Assembly (NCBI GenBank): GCA_003054665.1
Contig: QAYY01000002.1
Coordinates: forward strand, 62,001-126,000
Source of the DNA: Opitutaceae bacterium EW11
Lineage (GTDB): Bacteria; Verrucomicrobiota; Verrucomicrobiia; Opitutales; Opitutaceae
Reading direction: 5' to 3'
DNA length: 64,000 nucleotides
The notes under the pieces were generated by a model. The model did not search any database. It worked only from the letters and a program-made list of their open reading frames with translations, and had not been told where the DNA came from. The translations under genes were made by a program, and so were the position numbers. Numbering within the stretch: position 1 is the first letter of the stretch; every line of letters begins with the position of its first letter. This document shows positions 1 through 8,433 of this stretch, piece after piece.

Positions 1-318
1 CATGAACTCGGCTCCTCGGCCGTCGATGAGCCCCGTGCCGGTGATCGCGATATCGTCGGCATCGGTGGCCGAAATCAGCACGGCCGACGGGTAGGCGGCC
101 TGGTCGAGGCTCGCCAGGATTCGCGAGCCGGCCTCGAGGTGAAGACGAACCCGTGCCTTCAGGGCGACCTGTCCGCAGAGCAGGCTGCGACCGGCCGGGA
201 GGGTGACCGTGCCGCCGCCGTTTTTGTGGGCGGCGTCGATTGCGGCCTGGAGGGCCCGGGTATCGTCCGCCACGCCGTCGAGACGAGCGCCGTGGGATTC
301 GGGAGAGAATGCGTTCAT
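1..318 (-). CDS. Glycoside hydrolase family 28-like pectinase, N-terminal part (cut by window edge)
   Basis: The minus strand reads from an ATG at 318 without a stop to base 1, giving 106 residues. The start MNAFSPESHGARLDG, followed by DDTRALQAAIDAA and GGGTVTLPAG, is the typical opening of right-handed beta-helix proteins of the polygalacturonase/GH28 and pectate-lyase-like superfamily, where the first strand follows a D-G-x-x-D-D-T motif. The later stretch ITGTGLIDGRGAEF is the GH28-type 'G.G.IDG.G' turn. There is no signal peptide, so an intracellular or unusually exported enzyme acting on pectin fragments is likely. Its ATG overlaps the stop of the upstream epimerase-like gene (bases 315-318), so the two are translationally coupled. 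The catalytic Asp residues lie beyond the edge, so the exact activity (polygalacturonase versus rhamnogalacturonan hydrolase) cannot be decided. Confidence 0.75.
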   Translation of the reverse strand, partial: MNAFSPESHGARLDGVADDTRALQAAIDAAHKNGGGTVTLPAGRSLLCGQVALKARVRLHLEAGSRILASLDQAAYPSAVLISATDADDIAITGTGLIDGRGAEFM

Positions 319-1166
319 GAAGGGGAAAGAAAATCGTAACGAACCCGCCACTCCCGCCTGCCGCCCGGGGGAAGCGCGGTGTGGAGATAGGGCTCGATGG
401 AGAAAGTCCGGTGATTCGCCCACACCGGCACGGCCGCAGGGACGTAGTCGCAGCGCATGCGGATCCCGCGCAGTCTCGGGTGTGCGACGGTTCCGGCGAG
501 GGGAACAGGCGTCGCCGTGAGCGGCTGGAAATGGCCGGGATCGCCGGGCGGAAATGCGCAGCGCTGCTCCAGTCTGCCGTTCGAGCAAGAGAAGACCGGG
601 TTGTCGTCGACTCCATAGCCGATCGGCACCGCGGCGTTCGTTCGCCCTTCGACGAGGGGAAAAAACGGATGGGGAAACCAGTGTACGGGCAGCTCCGCGG
701 TGCCGAGATTCCGTAGCCGCGTGCACGACGTGAGACTGCGATCCTGGAGCACGATTCGCCGATCCAGCACGGTGTGCCAGTCGGCGAAGCGCTGTTCGCA
801 GGTGAACTCGAGTGCCCCGGGCGACGCGGCGTAACTCCAGCGGGCCGGGGCGAGGAGACGCACCTCGCCATTGTCCGCCACCTCCACGTCTCCGGCTCCG
901 ATGACAAATCCGCGGCTGCCGTGCATCGTGAGCGGATCGCCGGTCTTCTGGCTCCGGCATCGGAACGCCTCCGGGAGTCCCTGGCCGTTGAACGGGTCCG
1001 GGGTCGCGTGCGGGTACTCGGGGCCGGAGAGCAGCCCGCCGGCGGAGTCCTCGACCTGCCAGACGTACCCGCCCCAGCAGAAACGGCTGCCCTGCAATGC
1101 GTATTCGCCGGGCGACGACGGATCGAGGAGCTGAACCGTCAGCTGGGAGTTGGAGAGCGTGAGCAT
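315..1166 (-). CDS. Aldose 1-epimerase-like protein (galactose mutarotase superfamily)
   Basis: A 283-residue protein of the beta-sandwich sugar mutarotase superfamily. Visible family features are the N-terminal strand-rich region with FCWGGYVWQVED, the central VHWFPHPFFPL stretch containing candidate catalytic histidines, and the C-terminal NHRTFSIEPYLHTALPPG, which matches the 'EP...L.PG' end of aldose epimerases. I chose the ATG at 1166 (MLTLSNSQLTV) because the longer reading frame from 1202 runs into the terminator hairpin of the next gene. It overlaps the GH28 gene by four bases, so it probably handles the anomer or uronate released by that pectinase. The exact sugar is unknown. Confidence 0.7.
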   Translation of the reverse strand: MLTLSNSQLTVQLLDPSSPGEYALQGSRFCWGGYVWQVEDSAGGLLSGPEYPHATPDPFNGQGLPEAFRCRSQKTGDPLTMHGSRGFVIGAGDVEVADNGEVRLLAPARWSYAASPGALEFTCEQRFADWHTVLDRRIVLQDRSLTSCTRLRNLGTAELPVHWFPHPFFPLVEGRTNAAVPIGYGVDDNPVFSCSNGRLEQRCAFPPGDPGHFQPLTATPVPLAGTVAHPRLRGIRMRCDYVPAAVPVWANHRTFSIEPYLHTALPPGGRREWRVRYDFLSPS

Positions 1167-1202
1167 CGCGGCGATGTTTCTTCCGTGTCGGACCGGCTGC
1201 AC

Positions 1203-1234
1203 AAAAAGAGCCCGCCGGGCATGCCGGCGGGCTC
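1203..1234 (-). terminator. Rho-independent terminator of the TonB receptor gene
   Basis: Bases 1208-1218 (GAGCCCGCCGG) pair perfectly with 1224-1234 around a 5-base loop. On the minus strand the hairpin is followed by five T (A-run at 1203-1207). It sits just after the stop of the TonB receptor and before the epimerase-like gene, so the two minus-strand genes are separate units. Confidence 0.85.
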
Positions 1235-1248
1235 GCTCGAACCAAGAA

Positions 1249-3621
1249 CTACAGACGAGTGGAGAGGCTCAGGTAGATCATTCGGGATTGGCCGAAGAAG
1301 CCGTCGGAGCCCTCGCGGTACAGCTTGTCGGTGAGGTTCTTCACGTTGAGCTGCGCCTTGAGGTCGCGGTTGAACGCCCGGAAGCTGTACGAGACCATGG
1401 CGTCGAACACGGTGAACGACGGGAGCCGCACGACGTTCTGCGGATCCTGCGAGAGGTTGGTCCCGTCGTTGTGACGGACGCCGAGTCCGAAGGTGAGGCC
1501 CTTCGCGGCGCCGGACGGAATGGAGAAGCGATTCCAGAGCACGTAGGTGTTTTCCGGAATGCCGCCGAAACGCCGGCCGACGAAGGTCGCGTTGTTGGAT
1601 TTCGTCGTCTCGGCCTCGGTGACGTGGCTCCAGCCGGCGATGATCGTGTAGTTGTTCACCGGCGACCAATTCATGTCGAGCTCGATGCCCTTGCTGGCCT
1701 CGGAGTTGCCGAAGACGTAATAGGGGGAGCGGCCGGTCGCGACTTCCCGCGTCGTGTCCCGGTAGGCGAGATTGTCGCGGCTGATGTCGTAGTAGCTGAC
1801 CGTCGAGGTGAGACGCCCCTCCATCAGTTCGGTCTTGATGCCGATGTCCCAGCTCGAGCTCGTCACGGGCTCGGAGGCGACGCCGTCGGCGTCGAGCTGG
1901 AAGTTGGGCTCGATCGACTCGCTGTAGGTGGAGAACGCCGAAAGCTGCGGCAGGATCTTCACGAGCACGCCGGCCTGCGGCGTCCACGCGCCCTTGGCGC
2001 CGATCACGTCGCGGTCGATCAGGCCTCCGGGGGCGGACGCGCTCAACGACGAGTTCGAGACCGGTTTGTCGTAGGTGATCTTGCCGGTGAACTTGTTGTA
2101 GCGGATGCCGCCGAGGACAAAGACGCGGTCGTTGAACAGCTGCGCCTGGTCGACGAGGTAATAGCCGGCGTTGTTCTCCCAGCGCTTGCGGGTGATGTTG
2201 AACGTCTGTCCGCTGCCGTTGTACACGGACCAGATGCTCACCGGGGTCGTGACGCCGGGCAGGAAGTTGGTCACGTACGGATTCGAGGAGGCCGATCCCG
2301 TGTTGCCCGGCGAGTCGTTGTACCGCTTGGCCGCATCCATGTAGCCGGGGCGGGTGAAGATCACGCGCTGGTACTCCTGGGCGAGCTGGATCGTGTGTTT
2401 CGTCGAGAGAACGTTCACGCGCCACGTCAGCTTGTTGTGCACGTTGTACGAATCGCGGATGTTGATGAAATTCTCGCTCCGGAACCGCTCTGTCCCGTCG
2501 GCGTATGGGCGGGTGTCGCCGTCGGACGGCTGGATTCCCGCGGTGTCGTCGAGCGCGTAGTTCAGACTCGTCTGCCAGACCAGGCTGCTGCCGATCTTCA
2601 ACAGGTAGTCGAGGTCGACGGCCCGGCCTTCCATCCACTGTTTCGCGTCCCTCGTCAGGGTGGTGTCGTACCCGTAGGGGGCGAACATGTCATAGAGCGG
2701 ATAGAAGTTCGCCGCGCTCACGGTCCCCGAGTAGCCGAGGCTCGTAAGGTAGGCGCGGTTGGCGCTGTCGGCCGTGGTGGATTGGCGGTTGATGCTGGCC
2801 TGGGCCGCGATCGCGCCGGGTTGGCCGTAGACCTTCGAATTCGCGAGCGCGCGGACCGGATACGAACTGAGATAAAACGCGCGGCGGTTGATCTCCTCGA
2901 CGTCGAGCGTCAGCTGCTGGTTCTCCGTCGGCTTCCAGATCGCGGAGAGCCCGAGGTACGTCTCGTTGAGGTACTCGTACGGCCGCTCTCCGTCGCTCCG
3001 CGAGCCGCCGACGCCCACGCGCAGGGCGAGCGTGTCGCTGAGCTTCAGGTTTTGGTACGCCTCGCCGCGCACGAAACCCTCCGAGCCGACCTGCGCCTTG
3101 AGGTCGGTGAAGTTGCCCGTGAACAGCGGCTTGATCGTGACGTTGTTCACGATGCCGCCCGGGCGGACGGCGCCGAAGAAGATGGCCGCGGGGCCCTTGA
3201 TGACCTCCACGCGATCCATGTTCCAGGTGGTCATCAGCTGCCGCCGATACATGCCGTTGCGGTACGAGATCAGGCCGCCGAACCCGCGGATCGTCACCGC
3301 GGATTCTGAGCGGGGGTTGGTCAGGACGCCGGGCACGAGGTTGAGCGCCTCGCGCATTTCGAAGCCGGAGGTGTCCTGTATCAGCTCGTTGGTGACGACA
3401 CTGATGGCGAGGGGCGTGTCGCCGATCTTGGTTCCGATGCCCGTCGCCGTGACCGCGGTGGTCGCCCGATAACCGCTGACACGTTCCGATGTGACGGTGA
3501 ATTCGGAGAGGGTGATCGTCTCGTCATCCGAGCTTGGGGGCGGGGTGGCGGTCTGGGAAACCGCGATGCCAGTCGTCAGGCAAAAGACGAGGCAGGCACG
3601 AAGACGTGGGGTGTTCTTCAT
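1249..3621 (-). CDS. TonB-dependent receptor, siderophore-receptor type
   Basis: A 790-residue outer-membrane receptor. The ATG at 3621 (MKNTPRLRACLVFCLTTG) gives a normal signal peptide; a longer frame to 3675 lacks one. After the signal comes ETITLSEFTVTSERVSGY, the extension common in Opitutaceae receptors. Next is the plug domain (about residues 50-170) with TPLAISVVTNELI, EALNLVPGVLTNPRSE and the MDRVEVIKGPAAIFFGAVRPGGIVN motif region. A long beta-barrel ends in MIYLSLSTRL, a C-terminal strand with aromatic/hydrophobic alternation. The plug resembles the FhuA/FepA-like siderophore class, but in this phylum such receptors may also import glycans or other ligands. It is monocistronic, with a terminator at 1203-1234, and a near-perfect CTAACCGTTAG palindrome lies 81 bases upstream of the start. 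The substrate is not known. Confidence 0.88.
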   Translation of the reverse strand: MKNTPRLRACLVFCLTTGIAVSQTATPPPSSDDETITLSEFTVTSERVSGYRATTAVTATGIGTKIGDTPLAISVVTNELIQDTSGFEMREALNLVPGVLTNPRSESAVTIRGFGGLISYRNGMYRRQLMTTWNMDRVEVIKGPAAIFFGAVRPGGIVNNVTIKPLFTGNFTDLKAQVGSEGFVRGEAYQNLKLSDTLALRVGVGGSRSDGERPYEYLNETYLGLSAIWKPTENQQLTLDVEEINRRAFYLSSYPVRALANSKVYGQPGAIAAQASINRQSTTADSANRAYLTSLGYSGTVSAANFYPLYDMFAPYGYDTTLTRDAKQWMEGRAVDLDYLLKIGSSLVWQTSLNYALDDTAGIQPSDGDTRPYADGTERFRSENFINIRDSYNVHNKLTWRVNVLSTKHTIQLAQEYQRVIFTRPGYMDAAKRYNDSPGNTGSASSNPYVTNFLPGVTTPVSIWSVYNGSGQTFNITRKRWENNAGYYLVDQAQLFNDRVFVLGGIRYNKFTGKITYDKPVSNSSLSASAPGGLIDRDVIGAKGAWTPQAGVLVKILPQLSAFSTYSESIEPNFQLDADGVASEPVTSSSWDIGIKTELMEGRLTSTVSYYDISRDNLAYRDTTREVATGRSPYYVFGNSEASKGIELDMNWSPVNNYTIIAGWSHVTEAETTKSNNATFVGRRFGGIPENTYVLWNRFSIPSGAAKGLTFGLGVRHNDGTNLSQDPQNVVRLPSFTVFDAMVSYSFRAFNRDLKAQLNVKNLTDKLYREGSDGFFGQSRMIYLSLSTRL

Positions 3622-3701
3622 ACAGGTGTAGGGGTGGAAGTGTGATGCCCGCTGACTTCCCGCTCTCAGTAGCACTGCGGATTCGGCCGGCGATTCCGGC
3701 G

Positions 3702-3720
3702 ATTTCTAACCGTTAGGAAT
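3702..3720. promoter_or_regulatory. LacI-type operator candidate upstream of the TonB receptor (site 1)
   Basis: ATTTCTAACCGTTAGGAAT is an inverted repeat centred on C3711 with a single mismatched pair in the arms. The core TAACCGTTA is shared with palindromes at 9043 and 21127. It lies 81 bases upstream of the receptor start, a normal distance for a repressor site. Confidence 0.6.
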
Positions 3721-3834
3721 CCAGGAGAAGCCCCGGACATCGTATCCAAGGCTCTCCGCGATGACCCGACGCTCGCCCGGCCGCCGCGGACGAAGGCCGG
3801 GACAACGGGCGACGCTATCGTAACGGAACTGTCA

Positions 3835-4398
3835 CTACGGCCGGGGCGGCGCGGCGCGCGCGTCGGCGTTTTTCCCAGGCGCAGTGCGGGATTCCACCGG
3901 CGCCGCTTGCGCAAACCACGCTTCCACCCAGGCCTCGTCGGGCAAGCCGCTGTGGGCCGTGCGACCGCCTTTGCCGTCGAAGAAGTAGGCGCGGGGAAGT
4001 TCGCCGCGCCAGGTCCGGTCGACCGAATAGCGCAGCCGTTCCTCGGGTTCGTCGCCGAACTGCCAGATTTCGAAGCCACCCAGATCGTTGCGGTGAAGAA
4101 AGCGCACGACGATCGGACGGAGCGCCGGCGGATCGGCGGAGACGAGGACGACTCGGACCGCGGGATGAGCTCGGTGCATCCGCTTCAGCACGGCCATCTC
4201 CGCCTTGCAGGGCTCGCAGTTGACCGACCAAAACGAAACCACCAACGGACGCCCTTCGTTCGCGGCGCGGATTTCGGAGAAGCTGCGGCTGGTGAAGAGG
4301 AGCAGCTCGGCCGCGGACGCCGGGAGGAAAAAAACCGCCAGCAGCGGAACGACCGGAATCGCACGCCGGCAGAGACGAAGACAGAGGCGTGTTGTCAT
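3835..4398 (-). CDS. TlpA-like periplasmic thioredoxin-fold protein
   Basis: A 187-residue protein with an N-terminal hydrophobic signal segment (residues about 12-29, ending PASAAE) and one thioredoxin domain. VVSFWSVNCEPCKAEM at residues 53-68 carries the redox motif C61-E-P-C64 in the TlpA/ResA context. Further on, VRVVLVSADP and LPRAYFFDGKGG (cis-Pro region) match the fold. It is probably exported or membrane-anchored and acts as a thiol reductase, for example in cytochrome or metalloprotein maturation. Its ATG at 4398 overlaps the stop of the Asp-box gene (ATGA), so it is the last gene of the operon that starts at 8255. The C-terminus is Pro/Ala rich and poorly conserved-looking. Confidence 0.8.
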   Translation of the reverse strand: MTTRLCLRLCRRAIPVVPLLAVFFLPASAAELLLFTSRSFSEIRAANEGRPLVVSFWSVNCEPCKAEMAVLKRMHRAHPAVRVVLVSADPPALRPIVVRFLHRNDLGGFEIWQFGDEPEERLRYSVDRTWRGELPRAYFFDGKGGRTAHSGLPDEAWVEAWFAQAAPVESRTAPGKNADARAAPPRP

Positions 4399-5573
4399 GG
4401 GAGGGCGAGAACTCCGAGCGGGCGGCTGGCGGTGTTCCATAGGACGTAGAAGCGACCATCGAAGGCGAGCACGCGAGGGTGGCCCGAGGCTCCGTCCGTC
4501 GCCGAGAGGTCCCGCTCGAGCCAGGATTCGCCGCCGTCTTCGGAAACCATGCCGCGGAGGCGCGTGCGTTCGCCGTCGAATTCTTTCCAGGCGATGCCGA
4601 CGCGGCGGCCGGTCGCGGCGAGATCGGCGTGTTCGGCCGTTTCGCCGCCGACGCGCCGGCGGGATTCCGGGCCGTTTGCGTCCAGCCGCGCGTAAAACAC
4701 ACCGGGATCCTGGGGCGCGCCCGTGTGCCAGACGGCGTGGAGCCGCCCGTCCGCATCCGCCCCGAGCCCCGGCCCATGATGCGGGCAGACATCGATCCGC
4801 CAGTCGTCGAACGTCGCGCGGCGGAATCCGGAAACCGTGCCGTCGGCGTGCAGGGTCGCGAGCGCATGGTCCCGGATGTTCGGTTCGAAGACGTGGCGCC
4901 ACAGCGCGACGATGTCGCCGTCCGGCGCGCGCGTGAGCGCGATGCGGCAGCACTCGCAGCTGTGCTCCGCGACTTTGAAGTCGCCCGCAAACGTTGCGCC
5001 CCGGTCGCTCGAGACGGCGAAGTAGATCGCGGCGCCCCGATACGGAGCGTCCTTGCTCGCCGCGACGGCGTCGCGCTTGTCGATCCAGGCAACGAATACG
5101 CGGCCCTGTTCGTCGACTGCGAGGGCGTCGAAACGGTGCGTGATTTCCTGGCGGTCGCGATGCACCACGACCGGCGGGGAAAACGTCCGTCCCTCGTCGA
5201 GCGACCGCGAGAATCGCACTTCCCCCGTGTAGGGTTTGGAGAGGGGGCGGGTCCAGGTGAGATAAACCTCTCCCTTCGGACCGAGCGCGATCTTCGGGCG
5301 GGCGTCGCCGCCGGCGTCGGTTGGCTCCGGGCCGGGCGTGACCAGGACGGGATTCTCCCACGAGCGCCCCCGATCTTCCGACCGGCTGATGGCGATGTGG
5401 CCGCTGACTTTGTGCACGGCCCAGAGCATGCCCTGCCGATCGAAGGCGGCGTCGGCTCCAAGTTCCGTCTGGGCGGAGTTCATCGAACGTCCGTGATGAG
5501 CAGATCCGCCGTCGGCGCCGAAGGCGGCGCGAGCGGCGAGCAATCCGAGAGCGAGGGTGAGTCGAGCTTTCAT
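4395..5573 (-). CDS. Secreted Asp-box (BNR/sialidase-like) beta-propeller with CECC motif
   Basis: A 392-residue protein with signal peptide MKARLTLALGLLAARAAFGA. It contains Asp-box repeats S-x-D-x-G-x-x-W/F at about residues 65-72 (SEDRGRSW), 124-131 (SLDEGRTF) and 188-195 (SSDRGATF), and another near the C-terminus (SEDGGESW). This is the signature of a six-bladed propeller of the sialidase superfamily. The usual sialidase Arg triad is not evident, so hydrolase activity should not be assumed. The striking feature is EHSCECCRIAL at 203-213, with C206, C208 and C209 placed like a metal site. Start chosen at 5573 because the signal peptide begins there. It lies 13 bases after the TonB receptor gene and overlaps the TlpA-like gene, so a joint role in metal or redox handling outside the cytoplasm is inferred. 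Confidence 0.75.
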   Translation of the reverse strand: MKARLTLALGLLAARAAFGADGGSAHHGRSMNSAQTELGADAAFDRQGMLWAVHKVSGHIAISRSEDRGRSWENPVLVTPGPEPTDAGGDARPKIALGPKGEVYLTWTRPLSKPYTGEVRFSRSLDEGRTFSPPVVVHRDRQEITHRFDALAVDEQGRVFVAWIDKRDAVAASKDAPYRGAAIYFAVSSDRGATFAGDFKVAEHSCECCRIALTRAPDGDIVALWRHVFEPNIRDHALATLHADGTVSGFRRATFDDWRIDVCPHHGPGLGADADGRLHAVWHTGAPQDPGVFYARLDANGPESRRRVGGETAEHADLAATGRRVGIAWKEFDGERTRLRGMVSEDGGESWLERDLSATDGASGHPRVLAFDGRFYVLWNTASRPLGVLALP

Positions 5574-5586
5574 TCCGGGGTGGCTC

Positions 5587-7731
5587 CTACCAGGAGAGTT
5601 CGGCGCCGCCGTAGACCGCACGGGGCAAGCCGGGACTGAAGACGGGCGTGTTGGAGGCGACCGAGGCACTGTCGGCGAAACGTTTGTCCGCCGCGTTCAA
5701 GACCCGTGCGAAGACGCTCAGGTTCTTGTTCACCGCGTAGGCGGCGCGGAGGTTCAGCAGATCGTGGCCGGGGTATTTGCCGAAGACCGGCGAGTTTCCG
5801 GCCTCGAGCCAGTACGCGCCGACACGCACCCACTCGAGCTGGAGCATGGCCGCCCGGGTGGGCCGCCAGGTGAGCCGGGAGTTGGCCAGCACCTTGGGCG
5901 CGGCTTCGATTTCCCGGCCGCTGTAGTTCGCCGTGGCGGTGGCCCAGTCGACGTAACGCTGATGGGAATACGACATGGCGGTGTCGAAACGGAGCCCGCG
6001 GAAGAGCGGCCCTCCGACGCCCAACTCGACGCCACGGTGTTCGGTTTTCCCGGCGTTGACGTTGACGCTGACGTTGGTCGCCAGGTCCCGCTGGCTGACG
6101 AGGTCGTCGCGTTTCACGAGATCGTAAGCCGCGAGATCGTAGGTCCAGCTTCCGAGTTCGCCGCGCAGGCCGGCTTCCACCTGGCTGGCCTTGATCGGCT
6201 TCAGGCCGAGGGCGAACTGGGCCTTGGCCAGGGCGCCGGCCGCGCTGGCGTCGTTGCCGGCCCGATACAACTGGCTTTCGGACGGGGCGCGAAAACCGAA
6301 GTTGTACGACGAGTAGAGGTGCGCGTGAGGAGTGAGCCGGTAGGTGGCGCCGAGTTTGGGACTCAGCCGGGTGAAACGGCGGCTGTTCTCCGACAGCTGC
6401 CCGTAGTACCGCGTGGCGCCGAGCACGTTTGCCCGGACGGCGCCGGCAGGCAGCCGGTTGCTGAGGTCGAAATCGAGCGTGTCGTAACGTGCGCCTGCCG
6501 TGAATCGCAGCCGGTCCGTCGGCGAGAACTCGGCGTGCACATACTGCGAGAGGCTCCGAAAGCGCACGCGGTAGTCGTAGATCCGGGTGCCGAGCGTGTA
6601 CGCGCTGTAGAGCGTGTTGGCGCCGCTTCCGGAGCGGGTGACGAGCAGATTGTCCTCCTGCCGCGAACCGGGGCTGTAGTCGAAGTCGACCCCGGCGATC
6701 ACGCGTGTCCGCCACGGTGCGAAGTCCTTCCGCCACTTCGCCATCAGGCCGTACGAGACGTTGTGCGTGGTCTCGATGCGGGGGTCGAAGTTCAGGTTGT
6801 AGGAGCCGTTCAACTCCATCGCGTTGTCCCGGAAATACGGAATGAACGACAGCAGACCGGTGCCGAGGCGCTGCTCGTATTCGACCGACAGGCGGACGGC
6901 GCTGACCTTGCGGTACGCGATGGGAAGGAGGTTGCGCGTCGGATTGTTTTGGTAATCGGCGAACGTCAGCGGCGAGTTCGCGCCGGTCTGCTGGTCGATC
7001 TTCGAATAGCCTACGATCGTCTTCAGCATGCCGGTTTCTCCCACCGGTTGATCGATACGGACGCTGGCGCTGGTGCGGTCGTAAGCGGTGTGTTCGCGCC
7101 ACCCGTCGGTGTGGGTCGCGTTCAAGCCGGCGTCGAAGGCGCCGGTTTCCATCAGCGCACTGCCGCCCGAGAGCATCGTGCGCCACGTGCCGAACGAGCC
7201 GAATTCGCCGGAGACGCCGGCGTGCGGCTGGGGCGTCGGAGCGCGCGACAGGACGTTGATCACGCCGCCGATCGCATCGGAACCGTACAGGGCGGTGGCA
7301 GGGCCGCGGACCACCTCAATGCCGCCGGCCATCGGGATGTTCACTTCGTACAGGGCGTTGTGATTGAAAAAACCGGTGGCGCGGATCGGGATTCCGTCCT
7401 CGAGGAAAAGGTAAACCGGGCTGGTGGTGAACGGCTGGCGGATGGCCGTGGTGTGACCTTCGCCGTTGGTCACGGCGACCGCCACTCCGGGAATCTGGCC
7501 CAGGATCTGCCCGGGATGGAGCGGCGCGGTTTCGCGCACGGTTTCCGAGGAAATCGTGCCCACGGACGCGGGCGTTTCGGAGAGCAGGGCTTTTTCGCGC
7601 GTTCCAGTGACGGTCACGGGCGACAACTCCGTGGCTCCGGGATCCGGAGGCGCCTCGGCGGACGAGGCTGTCAGCGCCGCAACGCCGACTGCGTGGAATA
7701 CGAAGAGGGGAATGAGATGGGAAAGTTTCAC
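5587..7731 (-). CDS. TonB-dependent receptor (BtuB/CirA-like), possible metal receptor
   Basis: A 714-residue outer-membrane receptor starting at a GTG (7731). The signal segment is KLSHLIPLFVFHAVGVAALTASSAEA. The TonB-box-like segment ELSPVTVTGTREKA precedes a plug domain with TPASVGTISSETV, LGQIPGVAVAVTNGEG and GGIEVVRGPATALYGSDAIGGVINVLS, the classical BtuB/CirA type. The C-terminal barrel ends VYGGAELSW with a terminal aromatic residue. A frame open further upstream to 8091 runs through Arg/Pro-rich translation without a signal, so the GTG is preferred. It follows the small CPLC protein gene (131-base gap) and is followed after 13 bases by the CECC Asp-box gene and then a TlpA-like thioredoxin. 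That company favours a metal (possibly copper) substrate, but the sequence alone does not prove it. Confidence 0.85.
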   Translation of the reverse strand: MKLSHLIPLFVFHAVGVAALTASSAEAPPDPGATELSPVTVTGTREKALLSETPASVGTISSETVRETAPLHPGQILGQIPGVAVAVTNGEGHTTAIRQPFTTSPVYLFLEDGIPIRATGFFNHNALYEVNIPMAGGIEVVRGPATALYGSDAIGGVINVLSRAPTPQPHAGVSGEFGSFGTWRTMLSGGSALMETGAFDAGLNATHTDGWREHTAYDRTSASVRIDQPVGETGMLKTIVGYSKIDQQTGANSPLTFADYQNNPTRNLLPIAYRKVSAVRLSVEYEQRLGTGLLSFIPYFRDNAMELNGSYNLNFDPRIETTHNVSYGLMAKWRKDFAPWRTRVIAGVDFDYSPGSRQEDNLLVTRSGSGANTLYSAYTLGTRIYDYRVRFRSLSQYVHAEFSPTDRLRFTAGARYDTLDFDLSNRLPAGAVRANVLGATRYYGQLSENSRRFTRLSPKLGATYRLTPHAHLYSSYNFGFRAPSESQLYRAGNDASAAGALAKAQFALGLKPIKASQVEAGLRGELGSWTYDLAAYDLVKRDDLVSQRDLATNVSVNVNAGKTEHRGVELGVGGPLFRGLRFDTAMSYSHQRYVDWATATANYSGREIEAAPKVLANSRLTWRPTRAAMLQLEWVRVGAYWLEAGNSPVFGKYPGHDLLNLRAAYAVNKNLSVFARVLNAADKRFADSASVASNTPVFSPGLPRAVYGGAELSW

Positions 7732-7862
7732 GGACGTGAGGAAGCGGCGCGCCGAGCGCGCAGGGAGGTGGCCTGGGCCGATAAAACGCCGCGCCTGCGG
7801 ACAGCATCGACCAAACGTCGCGTTCGGGAGGTCCGGACGGGCGCAGCGGACTGCGTGGGGAC

Positions 7863-8255
7863 TCAGGCCACCGCTCGCGGCGGCGGAAGCGGCGGTGCGG
7901 TCCGTTCCCGGCCCGCGGAACAGGCGGGCTCCGGGACAAGGCCGAGGATGCGGCGCCGGGGAGAAACCACGGCGTTCTCCGCCCGGAAGGCGGCGCAGAC
8001 AGCTTTGGTTTCGCTCTTCGCGGTGGCGGACTTGGGAGTGTTCTCCTCTTCCGCCTGCTTCGCCTTGCTCACGGCCCGGCAGAGCGGGCACATCTCGCCG
8101 GTGAACGTCTTTTCAGCCGCGGCGGCCAGGGACATTTCCTGAGAGTAGCCGGCGAGCATACGGCTCCAGGCGGCGACCTGCACCAGATCCCACGGGCAAC
8201 CCGTGGCCACGAGCCACGCGAAGACGCAGCTGAAAATCTGGATACGGCGCCGCAC
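7863..8255 (-). CDS. Small membrane/exported protein with CPLC motif, unknown function
   Basis: 130 residues from a GTG at 8255 (an in-frame ATG at 8417 gives a less likely 184-residue version). An N-terminal hydrophobic segment IQIFSCVFAWLVATGCPW is followed by DLVQVAAWSRMLAGYSQEM, then EKTFTGEMCPLCRAVSKAK with C56-P-L-C59, and a variable Pro-rich tail. Small proteins of this layout (one hydrophobic helix, then a short segment ending in a C-x-x-C within 'FTGE.CPLC') occur in Verrucomicrobia and relatives and have no established function known to me. As first gene of an operon with a TonB receptor, a CECC propeller and a TlpA-like thioredoxin, a role in metal sensing or binding is plausible. 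Confidence 0.6.
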   Translation of the reverse strand: MRRRIQIFSCVFAWLVATGCPWDLVQVAAWSRMLAGYSQEMSLAAAAEKTFTGEMCPLCRAVSKAKQAEEENTPKSATAKSETKAVCAAFRAENAVVSPRRRILGLVPEPACSAGRERTAPPLPPPRAVA

Positions 8256-8433
8256 CCTCGCACTGAGTGAAGCAACGAAGTGGGCGCAAGTGCGGCCGGC
8301 GGAATTAACGGCGGGTCCGTGCGTCGGGGAAAGTCCCGCGACGGTGGACGGCCGCGGCTCGTCCCGCGAAGTGTCCTCTCCCGGTTCGGACTCCTGACAG
8401 ACCGTTGTCAGCGGCATGGGGTAGGATTGCGGG

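Noticed and set aside
1150-3309. 719-codon open frame on the plus strand
   Set aside because: Antisense to the TonB receptor; low-complexity Val/Arg/Ala translation.
4395-5573. True sialidase
   Set aside because: Asp boxes give the propeller fold, but the Arg triad and Tyr/Glu nucleophile pair of sialidases were not found, and the neighbours are metal/redox-like.
5557-8142. 861-codon open frame on the plus strand
   Set aside because: It runs antisense through the TonB receptor and CPLC genes; the translation is Arg/Gly/Val rich with no domain. Long shadow frames are expected at this GC content.
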